From Augochlora pura (Eukaryota; Arthropoda; Insecta; Hymenoptera; Halictidae), in the NCBI RefSeq assembly GCF_028453695.1, contig NC_135773.1, positions 19,964,001-20,028,000 of the forward strand: a DNA stretch of 64,000 nt. The letters are read 5' to 3'. This document shows, in pieces, positions 36,799-51,273 of this stretch; within the stretch, counting starts at the first letter, position 1, and every line of letters starts with the position of its first letter. Position numbers and translations under genes: made by a program. A model generated the notes under the pieces. The model had not been told where the DNA came from. It saw only the letters and a program-made list of their open reading frames with translations, and did no database searches.

Positions 36799-39300
36799 AG
36801 ACCGAGAGGGTCCTTCTTAGGTCTCGGGTGGGTGGAACGATGAAATCAGTTGCGGTGCTTGCGGCAGTTAGGTAGGGTGTACCTATCTCTTTCGGGCACC
36901 GTCTTCGCTTGCGTTACTCGATGACGAAGTGCTGTCTGCGGCAGCAGCCCGGCCGCTGTCTGATCAAAAAGGCTCGCGGCCTTTATGGCTAAGGTTCACC
37001 TTAGTTTGGGGTCATTCAGTCGACTTCCATTTCCTCTTTTCTTAGAATAATTATTGCAACTTAGTTGAAACAGCATGCACACGTGTACCTACAATTAGAG
37101 GTTACATATAGAACCAACAAGTGATCTAATTATTCCATCGAATAAGTTGAAATAATTTTCTACGTAATCAAAATGCTCATTACTTTATTATACGTGTAGA
37201 ATATTACAACCAATTCTCAAACATAATTATCAGCAATAACGATGTTGCGAAACTGTTGCATGAAGCTTATTTTATGATGAAAATACGAGACAATTCTGTC
37301 GTTTGAATCTATTGCGCACTGAGAAATTGGAACATGCTAAAAATATTGATCAGACTAAATGACTCCAAACCATGGAACGTCACTACGATGCTCGGACAAC
37401 TTTATCGTTTCATCTTCGAATCCTGAATGTTGATGTACTGTTCCAGGCTATGGGCGCAGTACCTGTATTTGTAGGATTCTCTGTACTTTAACGTCCAAAA
37501 GGGTAGCTATATTAAATATACTTGATACTTAATTTATACACGTTGCAGAAAATCTCGGAAGCGAATATATCTGTGTTATACGAGTTTCTTTGTTCTCTCG
37601 TAGTCACTTTTAAGTTGGCGCAGCGATTGAGCACGTCCAAAACTGATACGTTCGATCTGTAAATACGTTCACTCGAAAAGCGAGTGGGCTTATGGGATAG
37701 GTATACCAAAAAGCGTGGGACGTCTTCGTGAAAGCGTCGTCTCGATGATCTGAAAGCTCGACGTCTTGTCGATGTTTCGTCAACGATGCTCCGAAGATTT
37801 CCAGGCGGATCGTTGTCCTGCGACGATATTCGTTCGTGTCTCCACAATACTGAAAAGGGAACGTCAGCTTCGCGTGGTAGGACGATGCAAACGACGAACG
37901 CGCGCGTCCGTTTAGCATGTTAATTATAAAATCGAAAATTTCTTATCATTCCATTCCTAGAATATAACGAACATATAAATTATGCCATTAATTTATTTGA
38001 AACGCGCGTCCCGTGTGCCGCGATTGAAATTCCGAACAATGCATCCCTCGATTCGAACGGAGCAACGTGGGACGGATGCTTCGAGATATACATCTACAAT
38101 TGTAAATATTTCGAACGTTTATCTTAATCGATTCCAATTAATTATAGGTGCCCGACGCCGAATGTTATTTAATTTCGTAATGGATGCATTGACGTACGCG
38201 CGACCGCCGCCTCGAATTCAGAGCACGATGGGGGACCATTGTTTGCGACGAAGTCAGGCTGCAAGCGACTCCTCTCTTGTCGATCATCCTTTGAACAATT
38301 CGTTGTGTTCGCAAAAATCTTGATGGCTTTATTGTTATATGAACTCTACACAAAAGTGCATAGGTCAAATCTAAACCTTTCTAATAAATCAAAATTTTAT
38401 TTCTTAGAGTGCTCTGATCATTTTTTGTGATTCTTATTTTATAAACTACGTCGATTTTACTCAGCATTCTCTGCTTTCGTGCAATACGTTTGATCGATAG
38501 TGGAAGGGTTAAAGCGGTAAGACGAATCTGATCTAAGAATATCGATGTTCTTTTTAAAATAAGAAAAAGATGCACTACGTGCAAAAAAAGATGTGAATAT
38601 AAATTGTCAGATTGCGGACTTCTGTATGTACTGTACAAAATGGAAATTGTTTACATCGATTGTAGGAAGTTGCAGCGAAATTGAAATATCTTTGAAACTG
38701 CGCCTCTTCGTTTTTGCCAAAAATTGCATAAATTATTACCACGGTCGCTGCTAAACAAATTCCAGAAAATATCTAATATCTAATTTGCTGTAATTACTGT
38801 TCCATAGAGCCGTCTGAATTAGCGAATACGTGGCAACGAGGCAGGCCCAAAACAATATATAATGGAATCATAGTTCAATGACCGCGCGCGGTGGTCGACT
38901 ATGGTCCACCTGCACCACAGGAGCTACATGATCCATCGATTCGCCTGTACGTTCGTGCATCCTCGCGCGAACAATGGAGTAATCTATACCGATCGGTACA
39001 CCGTGTTATTTATACATATAAACTGTAACTGTACATACGCAATAAATAAATAGAATAAGCGAAACACGTTATCCTGTCTGTCTGTACCACGATAAATAAT
39101 TTCCCCCCTACGACGCGATCGCTGGAGGAGGGATTGGAGCGTGAAAGGTCACAGGAGAAACATACCAATAGACACGATATTAATATTCCAATTTGATTTA
39201 CAATCCATTTAATATCGTTACGATAAACGGTTACATGCTTGTAGTCACGGTCGAGTAAAATACTAGCTTGGAAACTGAGACTCGGCCAGCTTTTACTATT
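36799..39300 (+). other. 3' UTR and flank
   Basis: GC-rich sequence continues about 220 bases past the stop and is probably 3' UTR, then the region turns AT-rich. No supported exon is seen. AATAAA motifs near 39041-39050 are too far away to assign to the gene. Confidence 0.35.
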
Positions 39301-39301
39301 G

Positions 39302-39352
39302 TTCTCTCTCTTTTTCTCCCTCTCTCTCTCTCTTTATCTTTTTCTCTTTATC

Positions 39353-39387
<35 letters not shown>

Positions 39388-39443
39388 ATTTTTCTATCTT
39401 TATCTCTCTCACTCCCTCTCTCTCTCTTTCTTTATCTATCTCT
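39302..39443. repeat. (TC)n microsatellite
   Basis: An imperfect CT/TTTATC tract of about 140 bases. Ser/Leu-repeat ORFs over it are not genes. Confidence 0.9.
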
Positions 39444-39782
39444 CATTGGTAGGAGATCGCCCGATCACAAATCTCTCCGTTTCAGAAAATAAAACGCAAC
39501 CGTGAATCCGTATGAACAAAGTAGTACTTTACCCGGCCACGTTACCTAGGTATCGAATAAGATTTCTGTTTTCCGTTTCCATCTCGTCCGCCGATTACAT
39601 ACGCAATTACATGTACGTGTATAGGCCTACGGAAATTACTTTGATTGTACCTAATTTAGAATTATGCACAGGCCATACATTACACATCTATAATATACGT
39701 AACAACGTACCTTCGCCCCCCCAAGTAAATCTTGCCCTTCTCCTCGATTCGGTTCTCTCTCTCCTCCGCTTCGTTCCTCGCC

Positions 39783-39827
<45 letters not shown>

Positions 39828-39830
39828 ATT
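39783..39830. repeat. (CT)n microsatellite
   Basis: A nearly perfect CT dinucleotide run of about 42 bases, 340 bases after the previous tract. Confidence 0.9.
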
Positions 39831-39849
39831 ACCCCTTCTCTCTCTACCC

Positions 39850-42800
39850 TCGTTCGTTAATATCGTGTACGCATCGTGTAAAACTCCATGTAATTGACAA
39901 TTAGTTTAATGTGTTAAATTTGTTCATCTCTTTGCATCGTATTCAGTCATTCAAGGTACAGTTGTACAATACACGGTATATCTATATAGATATATATGCG
40001 CGCATATATACCGTACATACATATACATGTGTATTACATATATATGTATATATATACGATATAACAATATCAGAAGTAGGCACACGCATACCAATAGTAT
40101 TTACATTGCCCACTGGAGTCGGGGTGAGCAAGAAGTGGACGTTGCAGCTAAACTCTGTGTGTATGCACATCGATAAGAATCGTCTATTGATCGCGGATCT
40201 AGGCTCCCGGTCGAAGAAAGAATCGCCCTGGCCTCGGGAAAACTTCGCGTTCGCTGTCTTCGATCACCACCCCTTATCGTATGTATATTAAGGTTACGGT
40301 AGGTGGAACCATTGGAAATCGAAAAATTCATCTTTGCACCGATGGGTTCAGTTTATCGAATTTCTTTGAAGTTGATTTACTTCGTTGAAAATATCGTTCC
40401 GATTTTGTGACATTTTTACCGTAATTCGTTGCATGAAAAATCCTAGATTTTCATCCATTTGATAATTTTTTGGAAGAAATTTAGCAGCCAGGTCTTTTCA
40501 AGAGTCATTTTACTGCGGATTGTTTCGAGTGGATCATTTTCAACGTGAAATAAAATTGAAAAGTTTCTATAGCATTGTTCTATATACGGGGAACCTGCAT
40601 GAGCGTTCAGACTGTAGGGATCACGTGGAGGAGGAGTTAGTTGAGCCGGACAGTGAAAAATTGATACCTTTTTGGATTCGTGGAGCTCTTCTCAAAATAT
40701 TTTTGCTGCCTTTCTAGATTTGTTGTGTGTAATACGAGGCAAAAATTGTTGGTATCGATTTGTCGATTGAAAATAGAAGAAATAAAATGACCAAAATCTG
40801 ATATTTTAGCGCTCACATATGTGTTATTAAAATTGTTATTAAAGCATGTTCCCCCGGGCTTACAACAAATGTCCATTCTATATATGTTACACATATATGT
40901 TAACTATAACTATATGTCACATATACATGTTAACTATAACCATATATGTCATATACATGTAATTATAACTCAAGGTAATTTGCAACCTTCCACAAAACTG
41001 CAACTAATAATTTCGATAACCGAATTATTTATTATTCTGATACCCATGCTGACCATAAAAATATTTTTCAGTGATAAAATATAGCACACACTTTTTTAAT
41101 CACATTACGAAAAAAAATAAGCAAGCGTTTAATTCTAAATAAATAATAAAGACGAAAAGTTGAATTTAAGAATATATGTAAATGAAACCAAGACACTATT
41201 AATGTCGATATAAAATAATTCCTGTAAAATAAATCCATGATATAGAGACAACAGTGGTACACAATTTAAAAGAGCATTCCGAAGCTCGCCGTAAAACAAA
41301 TCCTGCACAATAAATTCGGCCGGCAATAACGACGCAAGGTAAATAATGATAGAAATTCAGAATTGTCCAAATACTTGTGGATATTGGTGTAGCTGGTAAA
41401 TCCACCTGGTCCGCCTACCTTCTCTCCGGAGACGCGCAATTAGAGCGATCTGAATTGCTCGGTAGAATAATCCTGGAGACACAAATATGTATAACCTGGC
41501 GTGTTACAAATGATTTTGGCGTATAAATCGCGCACGGGAGGGAAATTGGAAGAAATTAACGGACAATGAATGATCACTGTATCTGTCAAATAATCATCAG
41601 CAATTGCCTTCGACATCATATATCAGACGAATTACGATTTATCATGTAGATAAATGGTGTGAACTTTTTCTGCTATAGTTCCTCATTTCAGTCAGCAATT
41701 AAGGAGTAATTATATTATATAGGGTGTACCTCGGATTCCATTTTCAATAAGAAAAACTTCATATGACCTCAGCAACCCTTCATTTTTTGGAATTACAATA
41801 ATTTTGAAACAACTATAATATTTTACTCACTTTACGTTCTATAATTAAAATATGTATATGGACATGTGAACGATGACAAAGAGGACAAGATAGGGGTAAA
41901 GAGATAAAGAATGTATGTGCGCATACGTAAGAACAGAACTATGATTTGCCAGGTTATACAAATTCATTGGACCAGCACAGAAACGGCAGAATTAGTATCT
42001 AAGTCTTTCATCCCGGTGCTTAAACGATTAATCGGATTTCACGGTGCTTTAAGGTTTGCTCTCGGACACACACAGCCGCGATAATGTAATTTCATTTACC
42101 ACTTGGATTTTATAAATCTGTTCGCGACTAAATGGACCAACAGCTACCATCTTTTATTCATCTTACGACCTCCTCATCCGCATGACGCATTATGCCGACT
42201 CTCCACTAAAGAAACATATCGCATTGTTTTCTTCGCTTTCATTGTTTTCGTTCACTTTCATTGCTTTCATTCTCTTTAATCGAAGCGCGAGTCTCAAAGC
42301 AACTGTTATTTGTCTCGATCGAGATAATTGCGGTGAGATTTCTAGGCAATCATGGATTTTTTATTTGAAGCAACGAGTAAAGAAAACCGATTTCGTGAAA
42401 ATCAGAACCAGGCTGAGAAACTTCTTCCAAGAAAATGAAAAGTTCGTAAGTCGGGATTCGCTGAAATTTTCGATGAAATTTTACATTGTTGCTGGAAATT
42501 CGAGTAACGATTCGAGAGAAGGGAAAATTAAATAATCCACTGTACAGAAGAATTTTCTCCATTATTGCAATGTTGTGGAAGAAATGTAAAATAGAACAAA
42601 TTAATGAGCGTGAATTAATTATAATAGGTATGTGATAAGTTGAATGAACCACTCTCTTTTCTTGGATTTTATAACTCCACAGTAGAGACTTGTCGTGTAG
42701 ACCACTCGTTCTTAGAAAGCTGCAAATTACCTGCCTACAACGTTGCACCATCTTGCAACGCGTAACACACGATAATAATCACAAGAGAACATAAAATTGC

Positions 42801-45800
42801 TAGAAATGAAATAAAAATCATTAGAGAATTCCATTGGAAATTCGCCGAATCATATTCGACCGAAAAACAGTCTCTTCGTTAGATGAATCGTCGACTCTCG
42901 TGAAAACCAGTCCGCGTCGATTCTTTCTTCGTCCAGGCGGCAAGCGATAAGGTAATAACGAATAGAACCGACATTTCCGTGCGGAATAACATGAAACGAG
43001 CGTCTATGTAAAGGAACGGAACCGTGTAGAGACAGGCCAAATCAACGTTTATTCTCTTGTCCGGTGTCGTTGAAGCGACTCGTTCGAATCCGCGACAACG
43101 GCCATTGTCATTGGTCTACGAATAAATTGGTCCTTGCACGATACTACGCGGATACTGGATTTCCCCCGCGGAAAAACTCTGATAAACTCGACGCGCTCGT
43201 CTCTAGGATAGTTGTGTGCATACACTTATCGACGCGCGGCACGATCTCGGGAGCCGTTTCGACTCGATAAAAAATATACTAGTAACCCGCGAGCAGTACG
43301 GACGTAAAAGCTCATTACATTACTCGTTACAATAGCGAATGTCGCGAACGTTGGAATCCGCGAAGCCCACACTTGGTTTAAGGTGCGCCTCCGTTCGCAG
43401 CGTTCAACCAAAGAGTGTATCGGGCCGTCGAACGACGACCGTCTTACGGGAGTATACAAAATGATCGTACAGTGTCGTACAAGTGTGAAACAGGAAACCG
43501 AAGCTGCCTATAATTTTTTTTTACCGCTAAATCGAAACAGTGGAAGTACAGTAGCTTAACCAGTTCGTTTTCAAAACAGCGAACGAAGCGTGTTACTTCT
43601 AATTGCCGGACTGCGGATTTTGCGCGGATTACGATGACGAAAGCTCGAACGAATCGGAAAGCGTCGACGCATCCTTCGGAAATTATTCGAACGACTCGGG
43701 AAACAAAGAAACGTCCAATTTGTTCCAGTCTCTCGCGTTCGCGTCGGACATTTTCTTTTCCATAAATTTCCATAGTTTTCTAATTTCGTTGCGATCCTAA
43801 TTCTAGACGATGTTCAACCGTTCCCGTTTACAGAACAACGTTTTACAAGCGCGCGGTGGCCGCTTCAAACTGTACCGAGAAGCGCCACTGCGAGCGAGAA
43901 TTGCGTTACAAGAGAAACACGAACTCGACCGCGAAAGAACTCGTCGAATTACAGGGAACATATTCTTCGGGCGTCGTAGCTTGTTAATAAGTTGTTGATA
44001 TTCCGTGATCGGTTAAAGATTTCGAATTTCACCGACGACCCGATGTTTTATTCAACGAATTTGATTTCTGACGTTCCGCGTGCGGGTTTCTCCGTCGCAA
44101 TTCGTGTTCGCAGTGGTAACGCGCGCGCACCGGTGATCACGAACATGGCCGAAGTCGACAACCCAGAAAAATTCAACTAATCCTACGTGGTAATGGAACA
44201 GAGCTGCAGAGCACTTCGCTTCGTCGGCCGTGCGCCGACGAAATCGATTAAGCTCGCGCGCGAAATACGGGAATTCAAACGTCGCGCGTCTCGAGCCATT
44301 TTCGCAGCGAGCGATTCTATATTTCTTTTTGCCAATCCGGTTATGCTACTGTGCGTCTCTTCGTGCCGGAACTGTCTTTCGGGTCGGAGCGACCGATTTC
44401 CGGCTGCCGTGTTCCGCAGCCGTTAAAATCACAAAGATCGCTTCTGTCGAACATTAACGAAAGGAACACGGTGTCTCTCTGCCTAGTAATTTTCCGCGGG
44501 GCAATTAAAAGAGCGCCGCCGGGATCGATCGACGGTTCCGGCGCGTCGGATTCCCTCCTGTTCGGTACAACAAGAAATACAAAAAAACGTCGCAGCGATG
44601 TAACAATTATGTAGCTGTTGCTTGGTTTTCTTTTTTTGTTGTTTTTGTTTAAAACGTACTAGAAAAGGAAGTCCTGCGGTATACCGTTTTTTATATCATA
44701 TAAATACCGACGTGTGTATACATATATATTTCCGCGGAAGTACTTGTCTGCCTCTATAAACATTTTAGACAGCGTCGTACACGTACGTGTGAACGCAACT
44801 AAAGCCGATAAAAGTTTCTCGCGCTATGCTTAACTAGAGTTAGTCCTTCGGCTCGACCATTCGTTTAATTTTTACGATCTAGAAAAAATTCTACGCTCGC
44901 GGAGCTCGTTGTTAACGCGAACCCACGGTTATCGCCCGTGCGTTCGGATCGACGTGCGGCAGCACCTTTTATCATTCGGGCAGCAAACGCTTAATTACGG
45001 TCGGTCGCTAAAGTTTACGCACCGCTGTCAAATTTTAAACGCGCCGATGCCGGAACGGTGGAGCCATTTTACGGACATCGAGCTGTTTGTCAACTGAAAT
45101 TAACGGAATAGAAAAATAACGATGTACTCGTGAGAAATTTGCGAAAAATGGTAGCGTACCGTGTTGTTGATTTCTATTTATTCTTTCTAGTGACAAGCAG
45201 AAACAGCTCAGAATTTTTGTCATTTCTTCATCGAGTTAATAAACGTCCGTAAAATGCAATAGTTGTTCGCGGATGTGCGTAGACTTTCGTGACTGTCTGT
45301 AAATAATAAGCAGCAAGGAAATTCGCTTCGAACTGAAGCAAAATATGGTCGACTCAATGCGTACCTTAAAATCTTTGGATCGGTAATAAGCTCGAGTTGA
45401 TTCTGAAGAAACGAGAGAAAAGAAGCTTACGTATATCTCTATATTATAATTACGTATTATACATGGCTAATGCCAATATACCTGAATTTTCTCAATAGAG
45501 TACATACATCAATGATCGATCAATTATCTCTTCGATTATCACTGGCCATCGGTTTTCCAGTCAATGGATTTCCAGTCCAAATTTCTGCAAAAATAACAGC
45601 ATGCGATGTTAACGCGTGCACGGATTAACATGCCGTAGAATCAAATTGGTGGAAACCGCAGAAATTCTACACACAGCGTTCCCGCGCGTCAGCGCACAAA
45701 GTGAATGTCGTATCAGCCAGTGATCCGACGGATGTTTCGTCCAACGGACCTCCGCGAAATCAAAGCCGGCTTATTACTCGATCCGTCGATTGAAACCAAT

Positions 45801-48800
45801 GCCATGGAAGCTGTTCAACGTTCGAGCTCACGGCTGAACATCTTCTCGTAGGGGTAGAAAGGAACTAACGACTGATCGTAGAACGTTGCATCGCTAGAAA
45901 CACATAAAAGGATCGTCTACGCCGAATATGCATTCGGCGATCGATAACTACAACGATCGACCAACAAAACACTCGAACAGTCTGCCGCCGATAAGAAACG
46001 GGATTCCCCCACTGTACGTTTCACACTGTTCACGCGATTCTATGTTTTCAGCGATCGATAAATAAAAATGGGATCGACAGGCCGAAAGATTAACGTGACG
46101 TACCTCTAACACTTTCAAGCGAGTCCATCTACTACTACGACCCTTCTTTTTTAGAATTTCCGGTGTGTGGCTTCGACGTTGGTCCACTTTAGTACGTTAT
46201 TATCACGTTGGCTTTTTTTGTTCGCTTTTTGTAGTTTTTTTTTCATTTTTATTTCGTTTCTACGCATTTCCAAGTTTTATTCGTTCTCGATCGCCCTCCC
46301 GCGGCACCGCTATCCTACGAACCCGAAAATCCATGGTCGCGGGAGGGATCACGGTCGAATGGTCGATGTTTAGAATCACGAGACGTTCGCGTCGACGCGC
46401 GCCGCCGCGTTGGACGGCGGCGCAGCTTCAAGCGATCAGGACATATCGGTGATCGGCAGTCATCGACGGCCGATTCCGTTGATTTCACGCGTTCGCTTCG
46501 CTTTCCCGGATCGTCGTTGCTGGCGACACGTCCGCAGTACAATTAACTATTCTTACGGTTTTTTTAACGGTTCGAGGTTTCTCGTCGAGCGAGTCTTATA
46601 ACTTACCTACGATCGGGGACACTCTATCGAGGAGGTACGGATGAACGGTCGTGATTCGTTCGATGCTTGTTCGATTATCGAGATCGTTTTGCTCCGGGCC
46701 CGGTCGCCTTCGGGACAATCGTTTCGGACGAGGATGACTGTGAGAAGCACGATAGGGTAGCAACGTTGCTGCGTTACTCTTGACATGATCACCAGAGTAC
46801 CATTTTCCGTAGAAAGTCGTGCTACCTCGCAAGAGTAGGACATTTGCAAAATCTTTACTATAACATATAAGAGAAAGAAAACCCTAACCTGTTATAGTTA
46901 TCTAACATAAATACCAAAACTACCGCCTGAATTATACGGTAATATTATTAGAAAATTTTTCGACGCTCCCTGAAAATCTTCCATTAGAATATAGGAAATT
47001 TTTCCGTAAATGGGTAGCGAGGAAACGAGGTCGTTCTCCAAAAATATTAAAAGGTAGAAGGACAAAATGAAAAGAGGTTGACGTCCTCTCCGGAAAAGAG
47101 GTCAGCTGGTTACCCTGCGTTTAACCTACTGAGGAAGCAAGTTCTCTGTTTAATTTAAGCATGTAGCAATTGAGGTAGAAGATCTTTATTTTGTATAACG
47201 ATCCACAGTCTAGTTATTCTCGTATGAATGTGACGTTGCGAATCGACTGCAGACATTTCGGGGCCGATGTAACATCATCGGCCGGATTACGATTAGTATG
47301 TTTGTATCAAAGCAATGTGTCTGCAGTCTAATTGCAAAGAAAATAGGATTACGCGAGTACGGGATGGCTTATCGAGTTGGGATCATGTTAAATCCCTTAT
47401 TATACAATGGTATTTCTGCAGCACGGTTTATGATAGGGTTAGTATCATCTAGAAAGATAAAAGAAAACGAGCCTATCTAAGTGTACTTAAATTGTTAGTA
47501 ATGTTGAGTTTTGCAAAGATAAAGGAAAACAACGAGCCTATCTGAGGATACTTAAATTGTTATTAACGTTGAGTTTTTCGGGAGTGATTTAATTTTATGT
47601 AAATTATAGCAGATAGTGAAAATGGATTTCTATTCAATTGGTATTACTCGCGATATTTATAGTATTTTATTGATATTCTACGAGAAGGCGTTCTTAAGTC
47701 TCCTATATTCTCTAGAATCAAGAATAGTCTTCCCCGAGAAAGCCTCGCGACAAAATGGCCGCTTATGTGGAAAGTTGATGAATGAAAAATAATGTCGAGA
47801 ACTGCGAATGAATTTATCAATATTTGAAATACATACGAGTCATATAATTTAACTCTTTTTATTGTAAATGTATTAAGCAGGTTCAGAAATATTACACTTG
47901 AAACGTCGAACAAAATAATAGTAGAATTTTGAATTATTCCAGACGAAATTATTCTTTCATATTATCGTAAATTGTATGTTATAATATCGTAATATTATCG
48001 TAAATCGCAGACTCTCGCGAATCATGGAATCGCGGAGACTTGGTAATATGTTGAATTATTAAAAATGATCGAAAAGACCATTCTCAGGAAAGACCGTGAC
48101 AACTTTTCTTGTCGCGACCCCGAGGCCCTCCTCAGGGAAAACAATCGACGGAAAAGGCGAAGAATCGTAATAAAAATCACTTTAGAGAAACCGTGGACGC
48201 AGGGAAATCCCCGGAGCCCCTAATGCGTGGTCAGGAAGATCCCCTTCAGGAATTAGAAGTTGCCACGACGATACTTGTTCCGCCGCGGAAAACGCTTCAA
48301 CTTTGCGCTGTAAAAGGAAAGTTTGCGCGCCCACCTTTTCCGGATGAAATTGTAATTTTAATTCGCTAACAGAGAGAGGACCGAGTAGTTGCACGGACGA
48401 CAAGTTTACAGTGCACCGCCGATTCGTTGTCGAACTGCCGGGGAACAATGGCCGCGCGGGGAGAAATCGATCGACAGAGAGCAGAGCGGAAAATATTCGC
48501 GCGGCTTTATTGAAAGCAGAATCGTGGAGCAGCGACGATTTACATATTCAAACGCATTACGGGCCCGGGGAATTAAGCAATTAAACTTTCTCGAACGTCG
48601 GACAACGTTGCAAATATTGTCGGCGCGGCGACGCGAGGCGAAATGAAACCGCGTCGCCCGGAGATGATTGTTTCTTCCGACGAAAGTTATCGCGTCGCAG
48701 ACAGGTGATCTCGTTCAGCCATTAGCAGAGGCACCGTCACGGTGTGCCACTGTCCTCAATGATGTCGCGCTGCTGCGAGGGACACTACTCGGTCGACGAT

Positions 48801-50320
48801 AAAGATGCGCGGAGACTACAAATCGAAAGCGTGTATGTATATTTTATGATGGTAAGAAAGACGCGAGTGAAAAGTTTTACCAAAAATTGGTTGCCTATAA
48901 GGAATCAATGAGAAATGGAGATGTGACTATCGATTATCGATATTGTTAAGGCAAGTGGCAATAATGATCGTCTAGTTTCACCGTGATGTATACTTTACGT
49001 ATCGCAAATCGTAAATTATATATTATAAAGAATTATATGTGTGCATTTTATTGAATCGACACTGTATTGTAGAAGGCTGAATGAACGAATAAATTAATCT
49101 GGAATCTGGGCTTTGGAATCCAAGTCGAAAATTGCGTGTCGAAAATCTATCCCAAAATCGATTAATGCAATTAAATATAACTTACGAAATACTAAACTCA
49201 AAATTCCGAAATTTAAAGTGAAGTATATATGACAGCACCGCGAGACAACTTTACGTATATTGGTATTCGTATTTTCATAATTTAATTGTGTCGAAAGTAT
49301 TTCCCAACTGTCTGCATAAATAGGGAAATATTTATAATTAAAACTTTGGGAAATATTTTTAAAAAATTCTTTAAAATGTTAGAGGTCAGGTATTTTTTAT
49401 AAGGATTCCTGATCCATTGTGCGATGGAACGAGTTATCCCAAAGAATTAATACCGAAAAAGAAAGAAAGAAGTTACATATTTAAAAGCAGCTATTACCTA
49501 ATAACTTGGAAAGGAATATCTCATTCAACAGGAATATCGATTTCGTACAAACTATCTGGCATGAGACACAAAAGCCCATTCCGCGTAGATTTCACGGCGA
49601 TCCGCCCTCCCGAAGATTAAATGAGAACAATTTGTCGCCGAATCGGATTCATGGGAGCAACGGCAAAGTTGTCGTTTCATCTGCACGGGGAAGACAAAGG
49701 ACAACTGACGCGCGACTCCGACGACGAACGGGGCAAGCGACAATAAAGGTTATGACACCGGATGCCGTTCGAACACTCTGCTTAGTCAACACCATCCGCT
49801 CGTCAAGGCTGCCGTGATAGGATCCGAGGCGTTCCGTCCGAAATTCTGATCGGATTTTACGGGAACCTGTGGGAACGAGCTCGACAAAAGGTAGGGCTCG
49901 AGCCGTTTTCGATCATGCGAGACCCCGTAGCCCGAAGGAAACTTCCGGTTAAAGCGATGAGTTATGGGAAAGACCACGCCCCTCGACCGTGCCATTCTCT
50001 TCCGTGACCTCGCGCGGTAGCCGATCGTTTTCTTCTAGGGAAGAGCCCTCATTGTCACCGACGCCCTGCGATTGCGAAACCGCGACGGTCCGCTGGCTCT
50101 AAAGGAAGATTAACGCGTTCGCTGCCGGCACCCACTGACTATCGGATTGGGACCACGTGCGAGGATTTCATTTGTCTATGGACAGCGGGACTCACCTATA
50201 ACACGAACTCCTCTAACGCGCTAGAGATTTTCCGGAAACCGTGTAACACGATTCCTAGTACTATATTGAACCTTCTGAACCAATCAAAATTTTCTGTTAC
50301 ATATTTTGATGTCTCAAAAT
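39850..50320. other. Intergenic region with CpG-rich islands
   Basis: No gene could be supported. GC-rich blocks lie at about 42.9-46.8 and 48.1-50.2 kb inside AT-rich sequence. They contain many short ORFs on both strands without a consistent splice pattern. Two open segments ending in good donors, at 46104-46186 (minus) and 48759-48851 (plus), are reported as findings only. Confidence 0.45.
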
Positions 50321-50328
50321 TACTGAAA

Positions 50329-50610
50329 TTAACACTTTACCGATCGGTAGCCTATAAATCGGCTTTTTACAGGCTAACCAATAATTTGTAATCTATTATT
50401 GAAGTAAAAGTGTTAGAATGTACTATTGTAAGCTCCCATATTATAATACAATTTTTTAAATGTCAGATGTCACTCCTGATGAATAAAATAAGTAAAATAA
50501 ATGAAATAAATATTGTTTAATGCTAATGTTATGAAAATTGAAAAATGTTAGTAGATTTAATTATCCTGTAATGGCATAAATGGTCGAATGACCGGTCGGT
50601 AATGTGTTAA
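50329..50610. mobile_element. TTAA MITE, family 4
   Basis: About 282 bp from TTAACACTTTACCGATCGGT to GACCGGTCGGTAATGTGTTAA, an inverted repeat of about 20 bases. Confidence 0.8.
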
Positions 50611-50762
50611 GAAGAGTCTTTCACAGAGAATGATTTAAACAATTTCTTGATCCGAGCATATGTTACAATAACTAGGGTGCTGGATTCAGTTACTGTAGGG
50701 AGACCAATTACTATAACACGATTTCTAACACAACACTAAACTTACGATGAATTTATTCAATA

Positions 50763-51005
50763 TTAACCCTTTGCACTCGAAGCCATTTTAACTCTAATAA
50801 TTTTGATGGTGTACAGTATTTCAATTTTAAGCGACGAAGTGCATTTTATATATACCAAATTATTAACTCTTGTGATTAATACCAACAGTTTTGTGTTTAA
50901 CCATTTTTCTAAAATTAAACATTGTTGCTATAAAAATTATTTTAGAAGGTAACACAAATAATGTTAGTAGTGCCTTAGAATCACCGCTCGAGTGCAAAGG
51001 GTTAA
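50763..51005 (-). mobile_element. TTAA MITE, family 1, nested in a family 5 element
   Basis: About 243 bp with terminal TTAACCCTTTGCACTCGAAG and CTCGAGTGCAAAGGGTTAA. The flanks on both sides belong to a family 5 relic whose ends lie at about 50730 and 51113. Confidence 0.85.
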
Positions 51006-51273
51006 GTTAATAAGACAATAAAGACCGATGAAAATCCGAATAAATAGAATCTCATTTTCTGTGTAAAGCAATATAAAATAGTTGCTTTTAGTGCTCCGTG
51101 AATATAGTGTTAAAGGAACGGGGGGTGGCTGCTGATCGAAGTCGATCGACATTTTCGCAAGCTGCAGGGAAATCACTTGCACGTTTAAGGCGATATTCTC
51201 CTCTGCCAAGGTAAAAGAGTTCATTCGTTTTTGCCGCATTCGCTTAGAGCGTAACGTCTCGGGCATATGTTTC

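Noticed and set aside
39268..39904. Ser/Leu-repeat ORFs
   Set aside because: Translations of the (TC)n microsatellites.
42182..42535. 117-codon plus-strand ORF
   Set aside because: AT-rich, contains TTTCATTG repeats, overlapped by an equally long minus frame, and lacks splice or homology signals.
43060..43110. Possible tRNA B box (CGTTCGAATCC)
   Set aside because: No matching A box, anticodon arm or acceptor stem in the surrounding bases.
43444..43800. Overlapping acidic plus-strand and basic minus-strand ORFs in a GC-rich island
   Set aside because: Each is the mirror of the other; neither has a start, splice sites or a recognisable domain.
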